64,000 bases of DNA, from NCBI RefSeq assembly GCF_020783655.1, contig NZ_JAJGQH010000007.1, positions 181,674-245,673 on the forward strand, read 5' to 3'. Made by a program: the position numbers and the translations under genes. Position 1 is the first letter of the stretch. Every line of letters starts with the position of its first letter. Below, piece by piece: positions 49,468 through 59,164 of this stretch. Below the pieces are notes generated by a model. It did no database searches and was not told where the DNA came from. It saw only the letters and a list, made by a program, of their open reading frames with translations. The stretch comes from Xanthomonas melonis (GTDB taxonomy: Bacteria > Pseudomonadota > Gammaproteobacteria > Xanthomonadales > Xanthomonadaceae).

Positions 49468-51327
49468 ATGTTGCCCAAACACACTGCCCCCCTTTCGCGA
49501 CCGTCGGCCGGCCTGACCGGTGCGCGCACCGGTTGGGCTGCCTGGCTGGCGACCGCCGCGCCGGCAGGGTTGCTGGTCTTGCTGGCGCTCTACGCTGCCG
49601 CGCTGATGCCCGGTGGCGTCTGGCACGGCCTGACCCGCCTCCTGCCGGCGCTGCTGGCCGCGGTGGCTGCCAGCGCGGGCATCGCCTGGTGGGCACGTCG
49701 CGCCCAGCGAGCGCAGCTTAAGCAGGCGCTCGCGGTGGTCACGGCGATCGGCGAAGAGCGGTTCCAGCGCCTGGACCTGCGCACTGCGTCGGGCGAACTC
49801 GCCCCGCTGTTGCATGCCTTGCAGGTGACCCAGGACAAGCTGGCCATCCGTATCGACGTCATGGAACAAGGCTTGCGGCATGGCGAATTCGTGATCAAGG
49901 CGCTGGACGACCTGGACACCATGATCCGCATCGCCGACGACGATGGCCAGGTGCTGTTCGCCAACCGCAAGCTGCTGGCGATGCTCAAGCTGATCGAGCC
50001 GGATGTGCAGAGCTTCCGCCCCACCTTCAATGCCGAAGGCTTCGTCGGCGGCAGCATCGGCGACATCTATCCGGACAGCCAGGCGGCCATCGACCGCATG
50101 CGCGCGTTGAATGCATCCAAGGCCGTGCGCGCCCCGTTCTTCGGCCGCCAGATCGACTTCGTGTACAGCCCGATCATCGCTGCCGACGGCACCAAGCTGG
50201 GCACCATCGCGCAGTGGATGGATGTCACCGCGCAGGTCAACGCCGAGCAGGCGCTGATCCAGATCATCGACGCGGCATCGGCTGGCGACTTCAGCCGCCG
50301 CATGCAGGTCGACGGCATGGACGGCGTGCTGCTGTCGTTGGCGCAAGGCATCAACCGCATCTACGACTCGGTGGAGACCCACCTTGCGGCGTTGGCACGC
50401 GTGATCGGCGCGCTGGCCGAGGGCGACCTCACCCAGCGCGTGGACGGCGATGCGCACGGCATCTTTGCGCGTCTGCGCGACGACACCAACCAGACCGTCG
50501 CGCGTCTGACCGAGATCATCGGCGGCATCCAGACCGCATCGGACACCATTCGCCAGGCCGCGGTGGAAATCGCCGCCGGCAACACCGACCTGTCCGAGCG
50601 CACCGAACAACAGGCCGCCAACCTGGAAGAAACCGCCAGTTCGATGGAGGAATTGACCTCCACCGTGAAGCAGAACGCCGACAGCGCATTGCAGGCCAAC
50701 CGCCTGGTGGTGGGCACCGGCGAAATCGCGCAGAGTGGCGGCCAGGTGATGGACGACGTGGTCGCCACCATGAGCCAGATCAGCACGGCCTCGCGCAAGA
50801 TCGGCGAGATCATCGGCGTCATCGACGGCATCGCATTCCAGACCAACATCCTGGCGCTCAATGCCGCCGTGGAAGCGGCGCGCGCCGGCGAGCAGGGCCG
50901 TGGCTTTGCGGTGGTGGCCTCGGAAGTGCGCGCCCTGGCGCGGCGCTCGGCCGATGCCGCCAAGGAGATCAAGACGCTGATCGCCGACTCCACCGACAAG
51001 GTGGAACTGGGCTCGGGCCTGGTGCATCGCGCCGGCGCGACCATGCGCGAGATCGTCGGCTCGGTGAAGCATGTCACCGACATCATGGGCGAGATCACCG
51101 CGGCCAGCGCCGAACAATCCAGCGGTATCGAACAGGTCAACCGCACCGTGGCGCAGCTGGACGAGGTCACCCAACGCAATGCCGCGCTGGTGGAAGAAGC
51201 CACCGCCGCCGCGCGCAGCCTGGAGGAACAGGCGGTAGAACTGGCCGATGCGGTGGCGATCTTCCGTCTGCAGCCCGACACCCGCCCCTCCACTGTCGTG
51301 CGCGCCAGCTTCCATAACGCAGCGTAG
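49468..51327 (+). CDS. methyl-accepting chemotaxis protein with PAS domain
   Basis: A 619-residue chemoreceptor. Two closely spaced membrane segments (about residues 26-45 and 57-75) leave almost no periplasmic loop. Next comes a cytoplasmic PAS-like domain ([20 protein letters not shown], about 150-240), HAMP-like linkers, and the signalling domain whose tip reads [20 protein letters not shown] near residue 470. It probably senses an internal or membrane cue. No che genes are adjacent. Confidence 0.92.
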   Translation: MLPKHTAPLSRPSAGLTGARTGWAAWLATAAPAGLLVLLALYAAALMPGGVWHGLTRLLPALLAAVAASAGIAWWARRAQRAQLKQALAVVTAIGEERFQRLDLRTASGELAPLLHALQVTQDKLAIRIDVMEQGLRHGEFVIKALDDLDTMIRIADDDGQVLFANRKLLAMLKLIEPDVQSFRPTFNAEGFVGGSIGDIYPDSQAAIDRMRALNASKAVRAPFFGRQIDFVYSPIIAADGTKLGTIAQWMDVTAQVNAEQALIQIIDAASAGDFSRRMQVDGMDGVLLSLAQGINRIYDSVETHLAALARVIGALAEGDLTQRVDGDAHGIFARLRDDTNQTVARLTEIIGGIQTASDTIRQAAVEIAAGNTDLSERTEQQAANLEETASSMEELTSTVKQNADSALQANRLVVGTGEIAQSGGQVMDDVVATMSQISTASRKIGEIIGVIDGIAFQTNILALNAAVEAARAGEQGRGFAVVASEVRALARRSADAAKEIKTLIADSTDKVELGSGLVHRAGATMREIVGSVKHVTDIMGEITAASAEQSSGIEQVNRTVAQLDEVTQRNAALVEEATAAARSLEEQAVELADAVAIFRLQPDTRPSTVVRASFHNAA

Positions 51328-51346
51328 GCCCGGGAAATCGCGCGAT

Positions 51347-51415
51347 TTGTAGCAGCGCACCCGGGCGCGACAGCGCTTTCCCGGCATGCCGGTCGCGCTC
51401 AGCGCGCTCCCACGA
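51347..51415. repeat. inverted pair of REP-like palindromic units
   Basis: Left unit TTTGTAGCAGCGCACCCGGG then CGCGACAGCGC; right unit, read on minus, GTGGGAGCGCGCTGAGCGCG then ACCGGCATGCCGG. Each has the GTRGSAGCGC...GCGAC layout of bacterial REP elements, in opposite orientation, lying between convergent genes. Confidence 0.65.
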
Positions 51416-51480
51416 ACAGCGCATCGGTGTGCCCGATCGCGATGTCAGGATAGAAACTCCCCCATCCACGCCGCAGTACG

Positions 51481-51915
51481 TCAGTCCAGGAACCGTGCGC
51501 GTTGTTCGGGCGTGGGCAGCATGCAGTGCTCGCTGCGGCCGAACCAGCGATAACGATTGCGCGCGATCAGCCGATAGCCGCTATCGCGCACCCCTCGCGG
51601 AATCATGCGCAACACCGCAGCCAGCCGCCACAGGCCGCCCAGGCCCGCCAGCACGCGCACGATGGCATCGCTATCGGTCCAGGCGCCGCAGCCCTCCACG
51701 AGCAGGAACGACAACGGATCGTCCGGGTCCAGCCCATGCCGTTGCAGCAGCGCGCGCCCGGACTGGCCCTGCATCGCGGCGTAGCGATAACGCCCGCGTC
51801 GATCGTGGCGCAGCAAGAATCTGACCCACCCGTTGCACAACAGGCAGACCCCGTCGAACACGATGGTGGCCGGCGCGGTGCGCGGATCGGTCCGTGAGTT
51901 ATCAACGCGGTTCAA
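51481..51915 (-). CDS. DCC-family (DUF393/YuxK) thiol-disulfide oxidoreductase-like protein
   Basis: A 144-residue thioredoxin-fold protein. The family motif FDGVCLLCN (DxxCxxC) lies near residue 19, then RFLLRHDRRGRYRYAAMQGQ and a C-terminal YRLIARNRYRWFGR. The likely start is TTG 51915, six bases after a GAGG, overlapping the end of the DUF4166 gene. Reaction unknown. Confidence 0.8.
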   Translation of the reverse strand: MNRVDNSRTDPRTAPATIVFDGVCLLCNGWVRFLLRHDRRGRYRYAAMQGQSGRALLQRHGLDPDDPLSFLLVEGCGAWTDSDAIVRVLAGLGGLWRLAAVLRMIPRGVRDSGYRLIARNRYRWFGRSEHCMLPTPEQRARFLD

Positions 51916-52432
51916 GCCAACCCTCGTAGCGAATGAAGGGCCCCACCAGCGGCAGGTGCACGTCGACCAGGAATCCATAACGGCCGGTATCGGCATGCTC
52001 GCGGCACCGCACCTGTTCGAACCAACGCGCAGGCAGCGGAACCCACCCGAACGCCCACACGCGTGTCGCCTGCCAGTACACCGCCTGCGCATCGGCGCGC
52101 AATGCGAACTCGAAGCGCACTGCGCCCAGGTGCTCGCGCAGGCGCTCTCCATCGCGCCATAACCGCGAGTACATCGGCAGACCGGCGAACCGACGGTGCC
52201 AGCGCTCGCCCCGCGCATCGACCAGGAAGTCCACCTCCACCGCCACCGCACCGCTGCGCGGCAGCCGGCTCAGCAATGCCAGCAAAGGAACCAGCACGTG
52301 CCGGCCACGCCGGATCTGGGCCTGTCCGGCAAAGGTCTGCCGCTGCCGCACCGAATGCAGCGCGCGCACCGGCTCCGGCAACTGCGCGAATGCCGCATGG
52401 CCCAGTACCTGCGCGAACAGCGGCGTGTTCAG
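51902..52432 (-). CDS. DUF4166 protein
   Basis: About 176 residues. TPLFAQVLGHAAFAQLPEPVRALHS at the start (shown in part), FAGLPMYSRLWRDGE and WFEQVRCREHADTGRYGF match the DUF4166 pattern, often found with DUF393 or short-chain dehydrogenases. No ATG, GTG or TTG sits at a sensible place: the domain begins at CTG 52432, overlapping the pgeF stop (CTGA). A CTG start or an upstream start inside pgeF must be used. Confidence 0.7.
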   Translation of the reverse strand: MNTPLFAQVLGHAAFAQLPEPVRALHSVRQRQTFAGQAQIRRGRHVLVPLLALLSRLPRSGAVAVEVDFLVDARGERWHRRFAGLPMYSRLWRDGERLREHLGAVRFEFALRADAQAVYWQATRVWAFGWVPLPARWFEQVRCREHADTGRYGFLVDVHLPLVGPFIRYEGWLEPR

Positions 52433-53235
52433 GGGGCGATCCAGGCCAAGGTGGCCATGCGTCCGCTGCGACGGTCGCGGCGATGCGAATAGAAACGCTG
52501 CGGATCGGAAATCGTGCAAAGGCCGCCGCCATGGATCGCATCGGCGCGGACGCCGGCGCGCTGCAGGCGCTGGCGGGCGAGCGCATACAGATCCACCCGC
52601 CAATGACCCGGCCGCGTCACGACGAAGGCCGCCAGTGCCTGCGGATCAGCGTGGGTGAAGGCATCGAACACCTCCTGGCCGATTTCGTAGGCCTGCGGCC
52701 CGGCCGCAGGCCCCAGCCAGGCCATCAGTTGCGAGGCCGGCGTACGCATCGCCGCCACGCTGCGCTCCAGCACGCCATCGGCCAGACCGCGCCACCCGGC
52801 ATGCGCGGCCGCCACCTCGCTGCCATCGACGGCAGCGAACACCACCGGCAGGCAATCGGCGGTCAGGATCGCCAGCACCACGCCCGGCACCTCGGTCACG
52901 GCCGCATCGGCCACCGGCTCCGGCGCATCGGCGCCGCCCTCTTCGGAACGGGCAACGGATGCAACCGGCGCTGCACCCACCCGCACCACCCCCACCCCGT
53001 GCACTTGACGCAACCAGTGCGGCGTGCCCGGCAGCGCCAACGCCTGCACCAGCAGGGACCGATTGCGCTCGACCCGTTCAGGCGTATCGCCTTCGGGGCT
53101 GCTGCGGTTGCCCAGGTTGAGCGTATCGAACGGCGCCGGCGACACGCCCAGGCCATACCGCAGCGTGGTCAGCGCCCGCAGACGGGGCGGCGCCGGCCAG
53201 TCGGCTGGCAGGATGAAGGGCGCAACCATGCTCAT
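52429..53235 (-). CDS. pgeF: PgeF/YfiH family (laccase-domain) peptidoglycan editing enzyme
   Basis: A 268-residue cytoplasmic protein of the YfiH/multicopper-polyphenol-oxidase-like fold. The metal-site residues are in QVHG, LTADCLPVVF and AAHAGWRGL. The family removes wrongly incorporated L-Ser from peptidoglycan precursors; purine nucleoside activities are also reported for it. One base separates its start from the rluD stop, the usual rluD-pgeF pairing. Start at 53235 or the next ATG at 53229. Confidence 0.9.
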   Translation of the reverse strand: MSMVAPFILPADWPAPPRLRALTTLRYGLGVSPAPFDTLNLGNRSSPEGDTPERVERNRSLLVQALALPGTPHWLRQVHGVGVVRVGAAPVASVARSEEGGADAPEPVADAAVTEVPGVVLAILTADCLPVVFAAVDGSEVAAAHAGWRGLADGVLERSVAAMRTPASQLMAWLGPAAGPQAYEIGQEVFDAFTHADPQALAAFVVTRPGHWRVDLYALARQRLQRAGVRADAIHGGGLCTISDPQRFYSHRRDRRSGRMATLAWIAP

Positions 53236-53236
53236 C

Positions 53237-54232
53237 TCAGCGGCGCGCCAGCTCGGCGGCGCGTGCGCTGTCTTCGCGCAGCGCGGCCATCAGCCGCTGC
53301 AGGTCGGCCGGCACCGGCGCAGTGGCGCGTACCGGCTCGCCGCTGACCGGGTGCAGGAACTCCAGGGTTTCGGCATGCAGCGCCTGACGCTTGAAGCTGC
53401 GCAGCTCGTGCACCAACGCGTCGGTGGCGCCCTTGGGCAGCTTGAGCGCGCCGCCATACAGCGGGTCGCCGACGATCGGCGATTTCAGATGCGCCATGTG
53501 TACGCGGATCTGATGGGTACGGCCGGTTTCAAGCCGGCATTCCAGTGCTGTGTGTGCACGGTAGCGCTCGCGCAGACGGTAGTGGGTGACCGCATCGCGG
53601 CCGTCGTCGCGCACCGCCATCTTCAGGCGATCGCGCGGATGGCGGTCGATCGGCGCATTGGCGGTGCCGCCTGAAACCAGTGCGCCCACCACCACCGCCA
53701 GGTACTGGCGGTGCACGTCGCGCGCGGACAGCTGTTCCACCAGCGCGGTCTGCGCCTGCACGGTACGCGCCACCACCATTACGCCGCTGGTGTCCTTGTC
53801 CAGGCGGTGCACCACACCGGCGCGCGGCACCGCCGACAGCGCGGGGTCGCGGAACAGCAGAGCATTGACCAGGGTGCCGTCCGGGTTGCCGGCGCCCGGG
53901 TGGACCACCAGGCCAGCCGGCTTGTCGATCACCAGCACCTGCTCGTCCTCGTACAACACGTTCAGCGGGATATCCTGCGGCGCGGCATGGGTCTGGGTCT
54001 CCAGCACCACCTGCAGCTGCACGCTCTCGCCGCCGCGCAAGGTATCGCGCGGCCGCGCCATTTCGCCGTCCAGCAGCGCATCGCCGGACTTGATCCACTC
54101 CGACAGGCGCGAGCGCGAGAATTCGGGGAACAGCTCGGCCAGCACCGCGTCGAAACGCCGCCCTGCGGCGCTGTCGGGCACGATCGCCTGACGGATGGAG
54201 GAGTCGGCGGGGTCGGCAGATGGGTCGGACAT
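53237..54232 (-). CDS. rluD: 23S rRNA pseudouridine synthase
   Basis: A 331-residue RsuA/RluA-family enzyme. An N-terminal S4 RNA-binding domain (about 24-75) precedes the catalytic motif HRLDKDTSG with Asp145. The late motifs [15 protein letters not shown] and VGDPLYGG are also present. By length and linkage to pgeF and bamD it is RluD, modifying helix 69 of 23S rRNA. ATG 54232; a GTG six bases upstream is possible. Confidence 0.93.
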   Translation of the reverse strand: MSDPSADPADSSIRQAIVPDSAAGRRFDAVLAELFPEFSRSRLSEWIKSGDALLDGEMARPRDTLRGGESVQLQVVLETQTHAAPQDIPLNVLYEDEQVLVIDKPAGLVVHPGAGNPDGTLVNALLFRDPALSAVPRAGVVHRLDKDTSGVMVVARTVQAQTALVEQLSARDVHRQYLAVVVGALVSGGTANAPIDRHPRDRLKMAVRDDGRDAVTHYRLRERYRAHTALECRLETGRTHQIRVHMAHLKSPIVGDPLYGGALKLPKGATDALVHELRSFKRQALHAETLEFLHPVSGEPVRATAPVPADLQRLMAALREDSARAAELARR

Positions 54233-54352
54233 GGACACGGATACTCGGGCAAAATCGGGAATTTGGGGGTCCGGACGGCAGGAGTCAGTCGCCGGACAGG
54301 CCACTAGGCTATCATCGCCCTTTCGTTTTCCTGATGCGTCCTGCCCAGACCC

Positions 54353-55234
54353 ATGATCCGACGGTCCACGTTTTCCGCGCCTGCGCGCCTGATTGCCCTC
54401 ATGCTGGTCATGGCGTTCGTCGTCACCGGCTGTCACCGCGGCGCCAAGGACAAGAATCCCGACGAGGGCATGCCGGTCGAGCAACTGTACGGCAAGGGTC
54501 ACGAGCTGATGGAGAAGGGCAACTGGGCCGGCGCCGAAGCCAGCTACAAGCGCCTGATCGCCCAATATCCCTACGGCCCGTACACCGAGCAGGCGATGAT
54601 CGAAACCGCCTATGCGCAGTACAAGGCCGGCAAGCATGAAGACACCGTCTCCAGCGTCGACCGCTTCATCCGCACCTATCCGACCCACCGCAACATCGCC
54701 TACCTGTACTACCTGCGCGGGCTGGCCAACAGCAATCGCGATACCGTGTTCCTGCGCCGGGTCTGGTCGCTGGACCCCAGCCGCCGCGACCTGTCCTCGC
54801 CGCAGCAGGCCTACAACGACTTCAACACCGTCACCGATCGCTACCCGAACAGCCGCTATGCCGCCGATGCGCGCCTGCGGATGATCGAACTGCGCGATAT
54901 CTTCGCCCAGCACGAGCTGGACAACGCGCTGTACTACCTGCGCCGCAATGCCTGGGTGTCGGCGGCCGGCCGCGCCAACTACCTGCTGGAAACCTACCCG
55001 CAGAGTGCCTACCAGTACGACGCCATTGCCGTGCTGGCCGAGGCCTACACGCATCTGGGCAACAAGACCCTGGCCGCCGACGCCCGCCGCGTGCTCGAAC
55101 TCAACAGCCCGCAACATCCATGGCTGGTCGGTGAGTGGCCGAAGTACCCCTGGGCGATCCGCAAGCTCAATCCGTTCGCCGGCGAGAAGTCCGCTGCCAG
55201 CGGTCAGCGCAATGCGCAAATGAACCGCGACTGA
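54353..55234 (+). CDS. bamD: outer-membrane assembly lipoprotein BamD
   Basis: A 293-residue lipoprotein of the BAM complex. Signal sequence with lipobox VTGC (Cys27), then TPR-like repeats starting [20 protein letters not shown] and containing the conserved [20 protein letters not shown]. The divergent arrangement with rluD is conserved in gammaproteobacteria. A terminator follows. Confidence 0.95.
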   Translation: MIRRSTFSAPARLIALMLVMAFVVTGCHRGAKDKNPDEGMPVEQLYGKGHELMEKGNWAGAEASYKRLIAQYPYGPYTEQAMIETAYAQYKAGKHEDTVSSVDRFIRTYPTHRNIAYLYYLRGLANSNRDTVFLRRVWSLDPSRRDLSSPQQAYNDFNTVTDRYPNSRYAADARLRMIELRDIFAQHELDNALYYLRRNAWVSAAGRANYLLETYPQSAYQYDAIAVLAEAYTHLGNKTLAADARRVLELNSPQHPWLVGEWPKYPWAIRKLNPFAGEKSAASGQRNAQMNRD

Positions 55235-55261
55235 GATCTTCGATCGTCGCACGAGCGCAGC

Positions 55262-55290
55262 AAGGGGCCGGAAGGCCCCTTTGCTTTTGC
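55262..55290 (+). terminator. rho-independent terminator of bamD
   Basis: Eight-base stem AAGGGGCC - GGAA - GGCCCCTT (55262-55281) followed by a T-rich TGCTTTTGCT, 28 bases after the bamD stop. Confidence 0.82.
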
Positions 55291-55619
55291 TGGTCCTTCC
55301 GACGCGATGGCGACAGCCTTTCTGCCTGCGCCGACGTCCGGAAGCGCAGACGGGCATGCGGCCGCCCGTCTGTGCACTGCCCCATGACCAGGCATTGCGG
55401 GCGGCTGCGGTCGGCGACGAAATCGCAGGCGCGCCCGCAGGCCCAACCGCCAAGGTCCGTCCGCCAGGCCAGCCCCCCCGTTCCGGCGAATCGTTCCAGC
55501 TTCAGCGCCCAGGCCATGCGGCAAGTGCGCTCGCGGAACACTGCCGCAAGGCTTGCGCGCTCTGGCCCTCTCTCCCGCAGCACCGCGCACCCGCAGACGG
55601 CATGCGCTGCAGCGCGCCC
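55291..55619. other. intergenic region between bamD and nadE 3' ends
   Basis: About 330 GC-rich bases between convergent genes. Frames here are shadows with Arg/Ala-rich composition; no repeat, promoter or RNA feature was recognised. Confidence 0.4.
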
Positions 55620-57260
55620 TTACTGGCCGCGATACCCATTGGTGATCGGATAGCGCCGCTCGCGACCGAATGCACGGCGCGACACCTTCGGCCCGGGCGC
55701 AGCCTGGTGGCGCTTCCATTCGTTGAGCCGCACCAGCCGTAGCACATGCTCCACCGTGTCGGCCGCGTACCCGGCTGCGACGATGTCGTCGCGCGACTGC
55801 TCCTGATCGACATAGCGGTACAGGATGCCGTCGAGCACATCGTAGGGCGGCAGCGAATCCTGATCGGTCTGGTTGTCGCGCAGCTCGGCCGATGGCGGGC
55901 GCGAGATCACTGCCGGCGGAATCACCGGTGCGCCGCCCACCGTGTTGCGCCACTTGGCCAACCCGAACACCTCGGTCTTATACAGATCCTTCAGCGGCGC
56001 GTAACCGCCACACATATCGCCATAGATGGTGGCGTAGCCCACCGCGTACTCGCTCTTGTTGCCGGTGGTCAGCAGCAACCCGCCGAACTTGTTGGACAAT
56101 GCCATCAGGATCACGCCACGGCTGCGCGACTGCAGGTTTTCCTCGGTGATGTCCGGCTGGGTGCCTTCGAACAGCGGCCCCAGTGCGGCGAGCAGCCCCT
56201 CGAAGGCCGGCGCGATCGCGATGGTTTCCATCTTCACCCCCAGCGCGCGGCACTGCTCGGCGGCCAGATCGTTGGACAGACCGGCGGTATAGCGCGAGGG
56301 CAGCCGCACGGCAGTGACGTTGTCGGCGCCCAGTGCATCCACCGCCATCGCCAGCACCAGCGCCGAGTCGATGCCACCGGACAGGCCCAGCCAGACCTTG
56401 CCGAAGCCGTTCTTGCGGCAATAGTCCTGCAGGCCCCGTACCACCGCACGCCAGGCCAGTGCGTCCATGCTTTCGTCGCCGTCGTCCACCCAGACCACCG
56501 GCGTGAAGCTACGCGCACCGGCGGCGTAGTCCACCACCAGCCATTGATCCACGAAGGCCGCCGCCGCCGGGTGCACGGTACCGTTGCCGTCGGCCACCAC
56601 CGAGGCACCGTCGAACACCAGCGCGTCCTGACCACCGACCACATTGAGATAGGCGATCGCTGCGCCGCTTTCGCGCGTGCGCTCGGCCAGCAGCGCATCG
56701 CGCTGCGCATGCTTGCCGCGCTCGTAAGGCGAGGCGTTGGGCACCAGCACCAGTTCGGCACCGGCCTGCACCGTCCGCGCCAGCGGCTCGGCGAACCACA
56801 GGTCCTCGCAGATCACCACACCCACCGGCACGCCCTTGACCGTGACCACGCAGTCCTCGCCATCCGGGTCCACGTCGAAGTAGCGCCGCTCGTCGAACAC
56901 CGCGTAATTGGGCAGCTCGCGCTTGCGGTAGGTGGCTTCGATGCGCCCATCGCGCAGCACGCTGGCGGCGTTGTACACCACGCTACCGGCACTCTGCGGC
57001 CAGCCCACCACCGCCACGATGCCGCGCGTGGCCGCGGCGATCCGCATCAACGCCTGCTCGCAATGGGCCAGGAAACCCGGCCGCAACAGCAGATCTTCCG
57101 GCGGATAGCCGCTGATCGCCAACTCGGGAAACAGCACGATGTCGGCCCCGAATTCGTCGCGCGCCTCCTCGATGAAGGCGATGATGCGGTCGGAGTTCTG
57201 GGCCACCGCACCGACCGGGAAGTCGAACTGGGCCATGGCGATGCGGAGCGTCTGGGACAT
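55620..57260 (-). CDS. nadE: glutamine-dependent NAD+ synthetase
   Basis: A 546-residue two-domain enzyme converting deamido-NAD to NAD. The N-terminal nitrilase-type glutaminase has the triad Glu46 (FPELAI), Lys113 (YRKRELPNY) and Cys151 (VICEDLWF). The C-terminal synthetase has the PP-loop GLSGGIDSAL and LLTTGNKSEYAVGYATIYGD. Both domains are intact, so glutamine rather than ammonia is the likely nitrogen source. ATG 57260 gives the family N terminus. Confidence 0.94.
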   Translation of the reverse strand: MSQTLRIAMAQFDFPVGAVAQNSDRIIAFIEEARDEFGADIVLFPELAISGYPPEDLLLRPGFLAHCEQALMRIAAATRGIVAVVGWPQSAGSVVYNAASVLRDGRIEATYRKRELPNYAVFDERRYFDVDPDGEDCVVTVKGVPVGVVICEDLWFAEPLARTVQAGAELVLVPNASPYERGKHAQRDALLAERTRESGAAIAYLNVVGGQDALVFDGASVVADGNGTVHPAAAAFVDQWLVVDYAAGARSFTPVVWVDDGDESMDALAWRAVVRGLQDYCRKNGFGKVWLGLSGGIDSALVLAMAVDALGADNVTAVRLPSRYTAGLSNDLAAEQCRALGVKMETIAIAPAFEGLLAALGPLFEGTQPDITEENLQSRSRGVILMALSNKFGGLLLTTGNKSEYAVGYATIYGDMCGGYAPLKDLYKTEVFGLAKWRNTVGGAPVIPPAVISRPPSAELRDNQTDQDSLPPYDVLDGILYRYVDQEQSRDDIVAAGYAADTVEHVLRLVRLNEWKRHQAAPGPKVSRRAFGRERRYPITNGYRGQ

Positions 57261-57261
57261 G

Positions 57262-57681
57262 TCAACGGCCTTGTGCGTGAGTTTTCCGAAGCACGGAAGC
57301 GGGAAGGGAGGAATGCGCCGCAAGCAGACCTCGTGCGATCACCTCGCAGACGTCGTCGCAGCTTGCCAGAACTGCATTATTCCAGATGCGCAGCACCTGG
57401 AAGCCCTCGCGGCGCAGGAAGGCATCGCGCGTAGCGTCCGCGTCGGGCAGCAGGTGCTGGCTACCGTCGATTTCGACGATCAACGCCTGGGCGAGGCAGA
57501 CGAAATCGACGATGTAGGGCCCGATGGGACACTGACGCCGGAATTTGAAGCCGAGCAGGCGTCGATCGCGCAACCGATACCAAAGTACGCGCTCGGCTGC
57601 GGTCATCTCACGACGCAGGTGCTTGGCAAATCCGGTCTTGGCGGCGTGGCGCATGGACATTCCCGGCAGGGGGATGACCAT
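57262..57681 (-). CDS. DUF559 (Vsr-like) endonuclease-domain protein
   Basis: A 139-residue protein of the DUF559 family, with a fold like very-short-patch repair nucleases. RREMTAAERVLWYRLRDRRL, FKFRRQCPIGPYIVDFVC and LIVEIDGSQH carry the Asp/Glu/Asp residues of a PD-(D/E)XK-type site. These small genes are often scattered singly. It ends one base before the nadE start. Start 57681 or 57660 (MSMRHAAKTG). Biological target unknown. Confidence 0.82.
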   Translation of the reverse strand: MVIPLPGMSMRHAAKTGFAKHLRREMTAAERVLWYRLRDRRLLGFKFRRQCPIGPYIVDFVCLAQALIVEIDGSQHLLPDADATRDAFLRREGFQVLRIWNNAVLASCDDVCEVIARGLLAAHSSLPASVLRKTHAQGR

Positions 57682-57754
57682 GGTGGTTTGTACCGCCCGG
57701 GTGGTGCTATCGGTGCTGATGGCGCTTTGGCGTCGGGGATCGCCGCGGGGAAGG

Positions 57755-57797
57755 CGCCCTCACCCCTACCCCTCTCCCGCAAGCGGGAGAGGGGATG
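57755..57797 (+). repeat. intergenic hairpin repeat, short form
   Basis: CCTCACCCCTACCCCTCTCC then CGCAAGCGGGAGAGGGG: the C-rich lead and CCCCTCTCCCGC/GCGGGAGAGGGG palindrome of the same family as those at 19970, 41800 and 58160. Confidence 0.7.
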
Positions 57798-57921
57798 TCG
57801 CAGCCGGCGGGAGCTTGGGCAGCGGAAGTTGCATGACCGTGGCGTGCTCCGTCGATCAGGCCGGCAACGATCGGCCGGAAATTCCTTGGAAACAGGATCT
57901 CAGCAGCATCTCCTGATGTTG

Positions 57922-58155
57922 ATTTTGCTGTTGCTGTTGCCGTTGCCGTTGCTGTTTGCTGTTTGCTGTTTGCTGTTTGCTGTTGCTGTTGCCGTTGCCG
58001 TTGCTGTTTGCTGTTTGCTGTTTGCTGTTGCTGTTTGCTGTTTGCTGTTTGCTGTTGCTGTTTGCTGTTTGCTGTTTGCTGTTTGCTGTTGCTGTTTGCT
58101 GTTTGCTGTTGCGGTTGCTTTTGCTTTTGCGGTTGCGGTTGCTGTTGCGGTTGCT
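57922..58155. repeat. low-complexity array of TTTGCTG/TTGCTG units
   Basis: About 234 bases made of mixed 7-base (TTTGCTG) and 6-base (TTGCTG, TTGCCG, TTGCGG) units, with almost no A on the plus strand. All frames give Leu/Cys/Ala/Val or Asn/Ser/Lys/Gln strings with no start context. Lies between the DUF559 gene and the sucD terminator. A slippage-prone array. Confidence 0.9.
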
Positions 58156-58157
58156 GC

Positions 58158-58205
58158 TCCCTTCTCCCGCCTGCGGGAGAAGGTGCCCGAAGGGCGGATG
58201 AGGGC
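58158..58205 (+). repeat. full intergenic hairpin repeat next to sucD terminator
   Basis: CCCTTCTCCCGCCTGCGGGA, GAAGGTGCCCGAAGGGCGGA, TGAGGGC: two successive stems, as in the other full copies. Confidence 0.8.
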
Positions 58206-58206
58206 T

Positions 58207-58234
58207 AAAAAAAAAGGCCGCCCGAAGGCGGCCT
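58207..58234 (-). terminator. rho-independent terminator of sucCD
   Basis: Minus sense AGGCCGCC - TTCG - GGCGGCCT followed by eight or nine T's, 31 bases after the sucD stop. Confidence 0.92.
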
Positions 58235-58264
58235 CCACTGCTCACGCTCACGCGTGAAGAGCGC

Positions 58265-59140
58265 TTACTTCACCAGCGCGGCGATCGCTGCACCCAGATC
58301 GCCCGGCGAGCGGACGGTCTTGACGCCAGCGGCTTCCATCGCCGCGAACTTGCCTTCGGCCGTGCCCTTGCCGCCCGAGGCGATCGCACCTGCGTGGCCC
58401 ATGCGCTTGCCGGCTGGCGCCGACGCACCGGCGATGAAGCCCACGACCGGCTTCTTGACATGGTTCTTGATGTACTCGGCACCGGCTTCCTCGGCGTCGC
58501 CACCGATTTCGCCAACCATGATGATGCCTTCGGTCTGCGGGTCTTCGTTGAACAGCTTGAGGCAGTCGACGAAGTTCAGGCCGTTGATCGGATCGCCGCC
58601 GATGCCGATGCAGGTGCTCTGGCCCAGGCCCACTTCGGTGGTCTGCTTGACCGCTTCATAGGTCAGGGTGCCCGAACGCGACACGATGCCGATCTTGCCC
58701 GGCTTGTGGATGTGGCCCGGCATGATGCCGATCTTGCACTCGCCCGGGGTGATCACGCCGGGACAGTTCGGCCCGATCAGCACGGTGTCCGGATGCGAAC
58801 GGGTCAGCACGTTCTTGACGCGCAGCATGTCCAGCACCGGGATGCCTTCGGTGATGCACACGATGACCTTGATGCCGGCCGCAGCCGCTTCCAGGATCGC
58901 ATCGGCCGCGAACGGCGGCGGCACGTAGATCACCGATGCATCGGCGCCGGTGCTCTGCACGGCGTCGGCCACGGTGTTGAACACCGGCAGATCGATATGG
59001 GTGGTGCCGCCCTTGCCCGGCGTGACGCCGCCGACGACCTGGGTGCCGTACTCGATCATCTGAGTGGCGTGGAAGGTGCCCTGCTGGCCGGTGAAGCCCT
59101 GCACGATCACCTTGGTGTTCTTGTTAATCAAAACGGACAT
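58265..59140 (-). CDS. sucD: succinyl-CoA synthetase alpha subunit
   Basis: A 291-residue TCA-cycle subunit that carries the phosphorylated histidine ([17 protein letters not shown], near residue 246) and the CoA site (N-terminal [12 protein letters not shown]). It follows sucC by 24 bases with an AAGGA ribosome site. Length is standard. Confidence 0.97.
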   Translation of the reverse strand: MSVLINKNTKVIVQGFTGQQGTFHATQMIEYGTQVVGGVTPGKGGTTHIDLPVFNTVADAVQSTGADASVIYVPPPFAADAILEAAAAGIKVIVCITEGIPVLDMLRVKNVLTRSHPDTVLIGPNCPGVITPGECKIGIMPGHIHKPGKIGIVSRSGTLTYEAVKQTTEVGLGQSTCIGIGGDPINGLNFVDCLKLFNEDPQTEGIIMVGEIGGDAEEAGAEYIKNHVKKPVVGFIAGASAPAGKRMGHAGAIASGGKGTAEGKFAAMEAAGVKTVRSPGDLGAAIAALVK

Positions 59141-59164
59141 GGATAGTTCCTTCGGTGTCGTGGA

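Noticed and set aside
57956..58251. Reading frames through the TTTGCTG array
   Set aside because: All frames are open only because the repeat lacks stops; products are Leu/Cys or Asn/Ser/Lys/Gln strings without start signals.
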